Assembly (NCBI GenBank): GCA_050247895.1
Contig: JBFWTJ010000102.1
Location: forward strand, 1-12,319
Source: CAVPEW01 sp050247895
Lineage (GTDB): Bacteria; Actinomycetota; Acidimicrobiia; Acidimicrobiales; VFJN01
DNA: 12,319 nt
Direction of reading: 5' to 3'
The position numbers and the translations under genes are program-made. Below are positions 7,669-12,319 of the stretch, one piece after another. The notes beneath the pieces were generated by a model that worked only from the letters and a program-made list of their open reading frames with translations, ran no database searches and was not told the origin of the DNA. Position 1 is the stretch's first letter. Each line of letters begins with the position of its first letter.

Positions 7669-8451
7669 TCAGGGCAGGGGGACCTCGCGCCCGGACGGGC
7701 GGTTGAGCTGGCGGGCCAGCCAGCCCAGGAGCATGGCCACGGCCCGGGGGTCGTGGCGCAGGGTGTGGCCGGCACCGTTGATGATCCGCAGCTCGGCCTG
7801 GCCGTGGGCGTCGGCGAGGACCCGGGCGTCGAACACGGGCACGAGGTCGTCCTCGCTGCCGTGGGCCACCAGCAGGCTCCGGGGGGCCAGCCGCGGCGCG
7901 GCGGCCACCGCCCGCAGGGCCTTGAGCTCGGCGGCCCAGGCGTCGAAGTCGGCCGGGTGGCTCCGGTCGGAGATGAGCCCGACCCGCCGGGAGTGCTCGA
8001 GGAGCCGCCGCGGGTGGGACGCCCAGTCGTCGAAGTCGGCCGGAGCGGCCAGCGCGGCGACGCCGCGGACCCGGCGGTCCTGGGCGCCGGCGATCACCGC
8101 CAGGGCCCCGCCGGTGCCGAACCCGGCGACCCAGACCGCGCTGACCTCCGGCATGGCCGAGAGGTGGTCGACCCCGGCCAGCAGGTCGTCGCGCCAGCCG
8201 GCGAGGGAGAAGTCCCCCTCCGACTCGTCACAGCCCCGGAAGGCCACGGCGAGCGCCATCCAACCCATCTCCGACGCGATGCGGTCGGCCAGCTCGGGCA
8301 TGGTGTGGGCGGCCGAAGCGGCCGATCCGATGCTCGACGGGTAGCCGTGGGCCAGGACCACGGCCGGGACCGCGGTGGCGTCGGCTCGGGCCGGCGGGCG
8401 GGCCAGGTGCGCGGCGAGCTGCAGCCCCTTCGAGGGGAACCGGTGCTCCAC
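7669..8451 (-). CDS. Alpha/beta-hydrolase family protein lacking the nucleophile Ser
   Basis: 260-residue alpha/beta-hydrolase-fold protein, closest in layout to dienelactone-hydrolase/acyl-peptidase-like families. 'VVLAHGYPSS' (residues 31-40) carries the oxyanion HG. The nucleophile elbow reads G110-F-G112-T-G114-G ('WVAGFGTGGALAV'), where the family has GxSxG. The acid is D201 or D202 in 'AHGSEDDLVP' and the His is H229 in 'GAGHTLRHDP'. So the acid and His are kept but the nucleophile is Gly, encoded by GGC, one base from Ser AGC. The protein could be a non-hydrolytic member, use another residue, or carry a mutation. The GTG start at 8451 precedes the first strand ('EHRFPSKGLQLAAHLARP'). 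It lies 15 nt downstream of the 72-aa gene and is probably co-transcribed with it. Confidence 0.82.
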   Translation of the reverse strand: MEHRFPSKGLQLAAHLARPPARADATAVPAVVLAHGYPSSIGSAASAAHTMPELADRIASEMGWMALAVAFRGCDESEGDFSLAGWRDDLLAGVDHLSAMPEVSAVWVAGFGTGGALAVIAGAQDRRVRGVAALAAPADFDDWASHPRRLLEHSRRVGLISDRSHPADFDAWAAELKALRAVAAAPRLAPRSLLVAHGSEDDLVPVFDARVLADAHGQAELRIINGAGHTLRHDPRAVAMLLGWLARQLNRPSGREVPLP

Positions 8452-8466
8452 CGCCGGATCGCCGCG

Positions 8467-8685
8467 CTAGGCCCGGGCGTCGGACCCCGCGCAACAGCGT
8501 GCGCAGAGCCGGTAGCCGCGGTTGCGGGCCTCCGAGAGCTCGTCGGGCCCGAAGGACAGGTAGGTCTCGGCCGCCATCAGCTCGTCGATCACCGCGGGTG
8601 CGTCGCAGGCGTCGAGGTCGTGGACGACCTGGACGCGCTTGTCGCCGAGCCACCGGAAGTGCTCGAACCTCACCGGGCGTTCCAT
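8467..8685 (-). CDS. 72-aa hypothetical protein with Ada-like zinc-knuckle pattern
   Basis: Small cytosolic protein with no signal or membrane segment. The pattern 'VVHDLDAC' (C27), then 'ETYLSFGPDELSEARNRGYRLCARCC' in its 40-65 region with C61, C64 and C65, resembles the Ada-type metal-binding fold: a His/Cys, 'F...eA...GyR.C.rC'. One or two ligands are not obvious, so zinc binding is inference. The protein family is not recognised by name. The ATG at 8685 has TATCGT 8 nt upstream and no Shine-Dalgarno. It is the first gene of a pair with the alpha/beta hydrolase, with a 15-nt gap. Confidence 0.65.
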   Translation of the reverse strand: MERPVRFEHFRWLGDKRVQVVHDLDACDAPAVIDELMAAETYLSFGPDELSEARNRGYRLCARCCAGSDARA

Positions 8686-8693
8686 GGGGGCCG

Positions 8694-8699
8694 ACGATA
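8694..8699 (-). promoter_or_regulatory. Putative -10 box (TATCGT) for the 72-aa gene
   Basis: TATCGT followed by 8 nt and the ATG at 8685: the leaderless spacing seen at other starts in this window. It lies just past the terminal hairpin of the structured region, so the gene pair can have its own promoter. Confidence 0.4.
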
Positions 8700-8711
8700 G
8701 GGCGGACGCGC

Positions 8712-8741
8712 CGAGGGGGCCGCATCGGAGCGGCCCCCTCG
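8712..8741 (-). terminator. Strong 12-bp hairpin at the end of the structured RNA region
   Basis: A perfect stem pairs 8712-8723 with 8730-8741 (CGAGGGGGCCGC / GCGGCCCCCTCG) around a 6-nt loop. It is the strongest simple hairpin in the window. On the minus strand it sits at the 3' side of the structured RNA and before the promoter-like box of the 72-aa gene. No U-run follows on either strand. Confidence 0.5.
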
Positions 8742-8972
8742 TACGTCGAAACTGCTGGAAGGACCGATCGAGCCGTGCACGCGGGTGGGACGAGTCCCCG
8801 CAGCCCGATCGGCGGTTGACTGGCTGGGATTGGCCAGGTGGTCCAGCGGCCGTCTAGCGGCCAGCAACCTCCGAGGTCCCAGATCTACCGTCGTTCATGC
8901 TTTGGACCACCTCCTCTCTTCGGTGGGCACAGTCAACCACGCCCGCAGGGCGGCCCGGCGCGATTTGCCGGG
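8742..8972 (-). ncRNA. Candidate structured RNA (nested stems, extended SD inside)
   Basis: The gap between 8686 and 9012 has no conventional gene but holds several exact inverted repeats that nest. (a) Outer stem: 8814-8822 with 8930-8938 (GGTTGACTG / CAGTCAACC). (b) Inner 10-bp stem: 8836-8845 with 8903-8912, enclosing 57 nt with two hairpins, 8848-8862 (GGCCG / CGGCC) and 8867-8877 (ACCT / AGGT, loop CCG). (c) Second domain: 8764-8770 with 8806-8812 (CCGATCG / CGATCGG), enclosing GCGGG (8781-8785) / CCCGC (8797-8801). (d) Leading hairpin: 8954-8959 with 8967-8972. The minus strand is favoured because the 12-bp hairpin at 8712-8741 would end it and because an extended Shine-Dalgarno and a short ORF read that way. 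I could not match it by eye to a known family; it may be a leader or riboswitch-like element, or a free RNA. No clear promoter is visible upstream. Confidence 0.5.
8854..8898 (-). CDS. 14-codon small ORF inside the structured RNA
   Basis: ATG at 8898 to TAG at 8854, encoding MNDGRSGTSEVAGR. It is preceded by AGAGAGGAGGTGGTCC (8919-8904), of which 14 of 16 bases complement the 16S rRNA 3' end, an unusually long Shine-Dalgarno. The spacing from GGAGG to ATG is about 11 nt, slightly long. The 3' part of that SD lies in the 10-bp inner stem, so translation could depend on RNA folding. It may be a leader peptide, or the ATG may be chance and the sequence purely structural. Confidence 0.3.
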   Translation of the reverse strand: MNDGRSGTSEVAGR

Positions 8973-9012
8973 TTCGTCCCCTGAGCACGGCGCGGGCCCG
9001 CCGGGCGGGACG

Positions 9013-9444
9013 TCAGGCCCGCGGCCCGAGCGCACCGATCTCGTCGAGGTAGCCGAGCAGGAGCGTGACCACGCGGTGCACGTCCTCGTCGGTGGTGTCG
9101 ATCCCCTGCTCGTCGGCGGCGCCGAGCACGACGGCCACGGTGTCGTCGTCGGCCACCACCACGGCCTCGTCGTCGGGAGCGGTCGGCTCGAGGCCGGGAC
9201 CGGCCGACAGCCCCTTGCCCTCGAAGTGGGCCAGCGCGGCCCGGATGAGCTGGCGGACCTCGTCGTAGGTGAGCCGGGCCTGGGCCTCGGAGGGGAGCCG
9301 ATCGGCGACGTGGTCGACGGCCTCGTCCAGGTCGAACACGGCGGCCCGCGGCTGGTGGCCGAGCCGGAACGCCTCGGAGCCGACGAACGCCGCGGCGATG
9401 GCGAACACCACCAGCGCGGCCACCACGACGAACACCCAGATCAC
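9013..9444 (-). CDS. Conserved actinobacterial hypothetical protein, one N-terminal TM
   Basis: 143 residues. Residues 1-22 ('VIWVFVVVAALVVFAIAAAF') form a transmembrane helix or signal anchor. 'SEAFRLGHQPRAAVFDLDEAVDHVADRLP' and 'LTYDEVRQLIRAALAHFEGKGL' (about 60-85) follow, then an acidic linker and a C-terminal helical part ('TDEDVHRVVTLLLGYLDEIGAL'). This layout recurs in actinobacterial hypothetical proteins I know by pattern only; no function is established. The GTG at 9444 is chosen because it begins the membrane helix and has TAGGGT 8 nt upstream. The frame open further upstream (to 10029) is only the 60-bp repeats and the antisense of the next gene. Confidence 0.72.
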   Translation of the reverse strand: MIWVFVVVAALVVFAIAAAFVGSEAFRLGHQPRAAVFDLDEAVDHVADRLPSEAQARLTYDEVRQLIRAALAHFEGKGLSAGPGLEPTAPDDEAVVVADDDTVAVVLGAADEQGIDTTDEDVHRVVTLLLGYLDEIGALGPRA

Positions 9445-9452
9445 GCTCCCGG

Positions 9453-9458
9453 ACCCTA
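9453..9458 (-). promoter_or_regulatory. Putative -10 box (TAGGGT) for the one-TM protein gene
   Basis: TAGGGT ends 8 nt before the GTG at 9444. GGGAG in the spacer is too close to the start to be a good Shine-Dalgarno, which favours leaderless transcription from this box. Confidence 0.35.
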
Positions 9459-9480
9459 ACGACCCGGCCCGCCGCGGCCC

Positions 9481-9660
9481 CGATCGACGCGCCCTCAGCC
9501 GGTCCGCGGGACGTCGCGGACGACCGCGGGCGCTGCGGCCCGATCGACGCGCCCTCAGCCGGTCCGCGGGACGTCGCGGACGACCGCGGGCGCCGCGGCC
9601 CGATCGACGCGCCCTCAGCCGGTCGGCGGGACGTCGCGGACGACCGCGGGCGCCGCGGCC
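9481..9660. repeat. Three tandem copies of a 60-bp unit
   Basis: Copies at 9481-9540, 9541-9600 and 9601-9660. Copies 1 and 2 differ at one base (T9534 versus C9594) and copies 2 and 3 at one base (C9565 versus G9625). The third copy contains the last codons and TGA stop of the DUF454-like gene, so each unit carries the same 3' gene end with its own stop. Copies 1 and 2 lie downstream as non-coding DNA. Each unit can fold a CCGCG...CGCGG hairpin, and three in series may act in transcript ending. The near-identity points to a recent duplication. Confidence 0.93.
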
Positions 9661-10076
9661 GCCCGGGCCGCCAGCACGGCCTCCCGGGTGGGCACGCGCC
9701 AGACCACGACCCAGATCGCGGTGGCGACGGCGGCGACGATGGCCGCCCGGGCGACGGGCGAGCCGACCAGGAAGAGGCTCAGGCCCGAGGCCGCGGCGAT
9801 CATGGCGACGGCGGTGACCTTGGCCCGGCGGGGCATGCCCAGGCCCGCCCGGTGGTCGCGGACCATGGGCCCGACGCCGGGCAGGCCCAGCACCCAGCGC
9901 TCGAGGCGGGGGCTGGACCGGGAGAAGCACCACACGGCACCGATGAAGAAGACGGTGGTGGGCAGGCCCGGGACGATCACCCCGAGCGAACCCAGGCCGA
10001 CGCACGCGAGCCCGCAGGTCCGCCACCACCAGCGGGTCACGCGGGACCGGGCGACCGTGACAGCCATCGGCTCCAT
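9615..10076 (-). CDS. DUF454 / YbaN-like inner-membrane protein
   Basis: 153-residue membrane protein of the DUF454 family (E. coli YbaN), function unknown. The family core is clear: 'GLGSLGVIVPGLPTTVFFIGAVWCFSRSSPRLERWVLG' in its 25-62 region (two membrane segments around the PxLPTTxF turn), then 'GPMVRDHRAGLGMPRRAKVTAVAM' and two further helices. The final 'AAAAPAVVRDVPPTG' comes from the third copy of the 60-bp repeat. The start at 10076 has AAGGGG 7 nt upstream; the ATG at 10067 is an alternative, with GGAG at 3 nt and TAACAT 7 nt before it. Confidence 0.85.
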   Translation of the reverse strand: MEPMAVTVARSRVTRWWWRTCGLACVGLGSLGVIVPGLPTTVFFIGAVWCFSRSSPRLERWVLGLPGVGPMVRDHRAGLGMPRRAKVTAVAMIAAASGLSLFLVGSPVARAAIVAAVATAIWVVVWRVPTREAVLAARAAAAPAVVRDVPPTG

Positions 10077-10112
10077 GTTAGGCGCCCCTTATAGACATGC
10101 CCATGCCGCGCC

Positions 10113-10137
10113 GCGACCGGCCGGCACCGCCGGTCGC
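10113..10137 (-). terminator. Hairpin downstream of the acyl-CoA dehydrogenase gene
   Basis: GCGACCGGC / GCCGGTCGC, a perfect 9-bp stem with a 7-nt loop, 25 nt beyond the minus-strand stop at 10163 and before the next minus-strand gene. There is no U-tract. Confidence 0.45.
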
Positions 10138-10162
10138 CCGGCGGGCCGGTCGGGGTGACGGG

Positions 10163-11278
10163 TCAGATGCCGATGCGCTGGGCGAGCAGCTCGCGGTGAT
10201 AGGTGGGATCGCCGAAGAGCAGCTCGGAGGACTTGGCCCGCTTGAAGTAGAGGTGGGCCGGGTGCTCCCATGTGAAGCCGATGCCGCCGTGGATCTGGAT
10301 GTTCTCCGCGGTGGCGTGGAAGTAGGCCTCCGAGCAGTAGGCCTTGGCCAACGACGCCATCGAGGGGAGCTCGTCGTTGAGCTCGGAGGCGCACCAGGCT
10401 GCGTAGTAGGCGGCCGACTTGGCCGACTCGACCTCCAGCAGCATGTCGGCGCACTTGTGCTTGATGGCCTGGAACGAGCCGATCGGCCGGCCGAACTGCA
10501 CGCGGTCCTTGGCGTACTGGACCGCCATCTCCAGCACGAACTGGCCACCGCCGACCTGCTCGGCGGCCAGGGCCACCGCGGCGAGGTCGAGCGTGCGGTC
10601 CAGGATCTGCCAGCCCCCGCCGTCGGTGCCGACCAGCCGGCCGCGGACCCCGTCGAGCTCGACGCGGGCCTGCTTGCGGGTCTGGTCCATGGTCGACAGC
10701 GGGGTCCGGGTCAGCCCGGCGGCATCGCCCTCGACGGCGAAGAGCGACACGCCGGCCGCCGTGCGGGCCGCGACGAGGAGCAGGCCGGCGGTGTGGCCGT
10801 CGAGGACGAACATCTTCTCGCCCGAGATCGACCACCCGTCGCCGTCGGGCGTGGCGGTGGCCTCGATGCCGGACTCGTCCCAGCGCCCGTTGGCCTCGGT
10901 GAAGGCCACGGTGGCGATCGTGTCGCCACCGGCGATGCCGGGCAGGAGGTCCTTCTTCGCCGCGTCGTCACCGCTGTGGAGGATGGCGTTGGCGGCCAGC
11001 ACGACGGTCGAGAAGAAGGGCGCGCACAGCAGGGCGCGCCCCATCTCCTCGAGCACCACGGTCAGCTCGATGTAGCCGAAGCCCTGGCCGCCGAACTCCT
11101 CGGGGATCGTCAACGACTGGAGGCCGAGCTCCTGGGCCATCTGGGTCCACACGGCGGGGTCGTAGCCCTCGGTGGTCTCCATCAGCCGGCGCACCTCGGC
11201 CTCGGACGACTTGGTGGCCAGGAACTGCCGGGTGATCCGGCGGAGCTCCTCCTGCTCTTCGGTGAAGGCGAAGTCCAT
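10163..11278 (-). CDS. Acyl-CoA dehydrogenase (FadE-type)
   Basis: 371-residue flavoprotein that oxidises acyl-CoA to enoyl-CoA with FAD. The N-terminal helical domain starts 'MDFAFTEEQEELRRITRQFL'. 'IPEEFGGQGFGYIELTVVLEEMGRAL' (about 58-83) and 'VAFTEANGRWDESGIEATA' lead into the middle beta domain. The family signature 'YAKDRVQFGRPIGSFQAIKH' lies in the C-terminal helical domain, followed by 'IQIHGGIGFTWEHPAHLYFKR'. The short N-terminal form and the 'HGGIGFTWEH' ending resemble members that work as heteromeric pairs in actinobacterial sterol or side-chain beta-oxidation (FadE28/FadE29 type). No partner subunit is in the window, so the substrate is open. The start is the ATG at 11278; upstream frame residues are low-complexity. 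It is divergent from the toxin-antitoxin pair, with 70 bp between. Confidence 0.92.
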   Translation of the reverse strand: MDFAFTEEQEELRRITRQFLATKSSEAEVRRLMETTEGYDPAVWTQMAQELGLQSLTIPEEFGGQGFGYIELTVVLEEMGRALLCAPFFSTVVLAANAILHSGDDAAKKDLLPGIAGGDTIATVAFTEANGRWDESGIEATATPDGDGWSISGEKMFVLDGHTAGLLLVAARTAAGVSLFAVEGDAAGLTRTPLSTMDQTRKQARVELDGVRGRLVGTDGGGWQILDRTLDLAAVALAAEQVGGGQFVLEMAVQYAKDRVQFGRPIGSFQAIKHKCADMLLEVESAKSAAYYAAWCASELNDELPSMASLAKAYCSEAYFHATAENIQIHGGIGFTWEHPAHLYFKRAKSSELLFGDPTYHRELLAQRIGI

Positions 11279-11323
11279 GGCCCGAGATGCTGCCCCGTCC
11301 GCCCGGCCCGTGCCAGCCGCTCC

Positions 11324-11341
11324 GTGTACGCGTGCGTACAC
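11324..11341. promoter_or_regulatory. Perfect 18-bp palindrome: probable antitoxin operator
   Basis: GTGTACGC-GT-GCGTACAC, with exact 8-bp arms. It overlaps TACACT (11337-11342), a TANNNT box 6 nt before the antitoxin GTG. This is the expected place for autorepression by a Phd/VapB antitoxin or the toxin-antitoxin complex. It also lies between the divergent acyl-CoA dehydrogenase start and vapB, so it might affect both. Confidence 0.65.
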
Positions 11342-11348
11342 TCGGCAG

Positions 11349-11618
11349 GTGGACGAGATCGGCGTGCGGGAGCTCCGGGCCGACCTGGCCGCTGCGCTGC
11401 GCCGGGCCGAGCGGGGCGAGGCGCTCGTGGTCACCAGCGGCGGTCGCCCCGTCGCCCGGCTCGTCCCCCTCGGCCACGACGAGCAGCCCACGCTGGCCGA
11501 CCTGGCCGCCCGGGGCCTGGTCCGCGCCCCGGCCCGGACCGACCGGCCAGGGCCCAGCGCCCGGATCCCCCTGTGGGCCGGCGCCCGCCTCGACCGCATC
11601 CTGGGCGAGGTCCGGTGA
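11349..11618 (+). CDS. vapB: Type II antitoxin, Phd/YefM (VapB-like) family
   Basis: 89-residue antitoxin. The Phd/YefM domain is 'IGVRELRADLAAALRRAERG' (residues 4-23) followed by 'VVTSGGRPVARLVPLG', the fold that dimerises and binds DNA. The C-terminal half ('LADLAARGLVRAP', then a Pro/Arg-rich stretch, then 'WAGARLDRILGEVR') would wrap the toxin. The GTG at 11349 gives the canonical N-terminus 'VDEIGVRELRADL'; the open frame further upstream crosses the palindromic operator. Its TGA overlaps the toxin GTG. Regulation is probably by autorepression at the 18-bp palindrome. Confidence 0.87.
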   Translation: MDEIGVRELRADLAAALRRAERGEALVVTSGGRPVARLVPLGHDEQPTLADLAARGLVRAPARTDRPGPSARIPLWAGARLDRILGEVR

Positions 11619-12019
11619 CCCTGGCGCTCGACACGTCGGCGCTGCTCGGCCGCTACCTCTCGACGCCGGCGGGCGACCTGGTCCTGGAGGCCATGTCGAT
11701 GGACCGGGACTGGTGCGCCTCGGAGCTGGCCCGGACCGAGGCGCTGATGGCGATCGAGCGGCTGGTCGACGACACCGCCGACCGGGCCGAGGTGCGCCGG
11801 GCCCTGCTCGACGACTGGCAGCGCTTCTGGGTCGTGCCCGTCGACGCCGGGTGCCTCGACCGCGCCGCCGCGCTGGGCCGCGACCAGCCCCTGCGCTCCA
11901 GCGACGCCGTCCACCTCGCCGCCGCCCTGCGGCTCCCCCGGCCGACCTCGTACCTCACCTTCGACCCCCGCCAGATCCCCGTCGCCCTCGCCCTGGGCCT
12001 CGACGTCGTCTCGGCCTGA
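11615..12019 (+). CDS. vapC: PIN-domain ribonuclease toxin VapC
   Basis: 134-residue PIN-domain toxin; relatives cleave tRNA or rRNA with Mg/Mn. All four acidic positions are visible: D6 in 'LALDTSALLGRYL', E42 in 'LARTEALMAIERL', D97 in 'RSSDAVHLAAAL' and D117 in 'YLTFDPRQ'. The GTG start overlaps the antitoxin stop (GTGA), so translation is coupled. The full set of residues suggests an active toxin. The RNA target cannot be inferred. Confidence 0.9.
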   Translation: MTLALDTSALLGRYLSTPAGDLVLEAMSMDRDWCASELARTEALMAIERLVDDTADRAEVRRALLDDWQRFWVVPVDAGCLDRAAALGRDQPLRSSDAVHLAAALRLPRPTSYLTFDPRQIPVALALGLDVVSA

Positions 12020-12093
12020 TCGTCGCAGCAGCGATCGAACCGGCGGGCACCACCGCAGTCCGCGGGCACGACGCCGGCGGGACGCCCCGACGA

Positions 12094-12109
12094 GCGGTGC
12101 GGGCACCGC
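12094..12109 (+). terminator. Hairpin downstream of vapC
   Basis: GCGGTG-CGGG-CACCGC, a 6-bp stem with a tetraloop, 75 nt past the vapC stop. The rest of 12020-12260 is GC-rich spacer in which I see no gene; the minus-strand open frames there have no recognisable protein character. Confidence 0.25.
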
Positions 12110-12269
12110 CGCGGGCCCGACGTCACGTCGCCGTGCGCGGCGGCGTGGCAGGAGAGAGCGGGCGGGCGTTCGGCCCTCCGCTGGCGCGCCGTGAGGGAAC
12201 CCCTCGCCTGTCGGACCCCAGAGAGTGACATCCTTCGAAGTTCTCCTCGCCCTTCGCTACGCAGCGTGC

Positions 12270-12275
12270 TATCGT
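12270..12275 (+). promoter_or_regulatory. Putative -10 box (TATCGT) near the right edge
   Basis: TATCGT, the same hexamer as before the 72-aa gene, in a locally AT-richer stretch (about 12225-12290) unlike the surrounding DNA. It would drive a gene to the right, with about a 30-nt leader to the ATG at 12313. No good -35 is visible. Confidence 0.3.
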
Positions 12276-12312
12276 GCCCTTCGGTTCTGGCGGGCGGACA
12301 ACTGGGGTGGGC

Positions 12313-12319
12313 ATGGTGC
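12313..12319 (+). CDS. Possible start of a further gene, cut by the window
   Basis: ATG preceded by GGGGTGGG (12304-12311) and a promoter-like TATCGT at 12270-12275. Only two codons and one further base are inside the window, so nothing can be said about the product. The G-run is close to the ATG, which weakens it as a ribosome-binding site. Confidence 0.2.

Noticed and set aside
8836..8912. tRNA-like cloverleaf
   Set aside because: The closed stem with two internal hairpins suggests a cloverleaf, but there is no T-loop, no anticodon arm of the right size and no CCA-type acceptor.
9481..9660. CRISPR array
   Set aside because: The three units are directly abutting and nearly identical over all 60 bp, so there are no unique spacers.
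9013..10029. 338-codon minus-strand frame joining the repeats to the one-TM protein
   Set aside because: The upstream part is repeat translation and out-of-frame DUF454-like sequence. The real protein starts at the GTG at 9444.
10097..11614. Plus-strand open frame running into vapC
   Set aside because: It is antisense to the acyl-CoA dehydrogenase and then an alternate frame of vapB. The real toxin starts at the GTG at 11615.
11653..12231. Minus-strand 192-codon frame opposite vapC
   Set aside because: Arg/Ser-rich with no recognisable fold, and antisense to a gene with all catalytic residues.
12123..12314. 63-codon minus-strand frame at the right end
   Set aside because: No ribosome-binding site and no protein character. 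It crosses a promoter-like region on the other strand.

Overview
The window is very GC-rich actinobacterial chromosome. Four things point to a deep-branching actinobacterium such as an Acidimicrobiia member: a single-chain (homodimeric, actinobacterial/mycobacterial-type) pyruvate dehydrogenase E1, an HhH-GPD protein of the actinobacterial type, several starts preceded by a TANNNT box only 6-8 nt upstream (leaderless-mRNA signature), and strong third-position GC. The genus assignment is inference. Very long open frames run antisense to real genes because stop codons are rare at this base composition.

Layout. (1) 3-1196 (+) is the 3' part of a CaiB/BaiF CoA-transferase gene. Its stop overlaps, as ATGA, the start of a truncated short-chain dehydrogenase remnant (1193-1402). 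(2) 1365-1814 (-) is a SnoaL-like/NTF2-fold protein. (3) 2073-3194 (-) is an RNase HI fused to a C-terminal SLOG-like (Rossmannoid nucleotide-binding) domain. It is coupled by a GTGA overlap to an NAD-dependent sugar-nucleotide epimerase gene (3191-4159, -). (4) Divergent from these, 4280-7009 (+) is aceE, followed after 35 nt by an HhH-GPD DNA-repair protein (7045-7635). (5) Convergent with them is a two-gene minus-strand unit: a 72-aa Cys-containing, Ada-zinc-knuckle-like protein (8467-8685) and an alpha/beta hydrolase whose nucleophile position is Gly (7669-8451). (6) 8686-9012 has no conventional gene but holds nested, perfectly paired stems, an extended Shine-Dalgarno, a 14-codon ORF and a 12-bp terminal hairpin. 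I read it as a structured RNA on the minus strand. (7) 9013-9444 and 9615-10076 (-) are two small membrane proteins (one-TM hypothetical and DUF454/YbaN-like), separated by a 60-bp unit repeated three times. (8) 10163-11278 (-) is an acyl-CoA dehydrogenase. (9) 11349-12019 (+) is a Phd/VapB-VapC toxin-antitoxin pair with a perfect 18-bp palindrome over its promoter. (10) The last 300 bp hold a hairpin, a promoter-like box and perhaps the start of another gene.

How the parts relate. The CoA-transferase, the SDR remnant and the acyl-CoA dehydrogenase fit the lipid/aromatic-acid CoA-thioester catabolism common in these bacteria. aceE is central metabolism. Most other genes are single or two-gene units. 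The main candidates for something undescribed are the structured RNA at about 8712-8972, the RNase HI-SLOG fusion, the nucleophile-less hydrolase next to the Ada-like mini-protein, and the stop-codon-carrying tandem triplication at 9481-9660.
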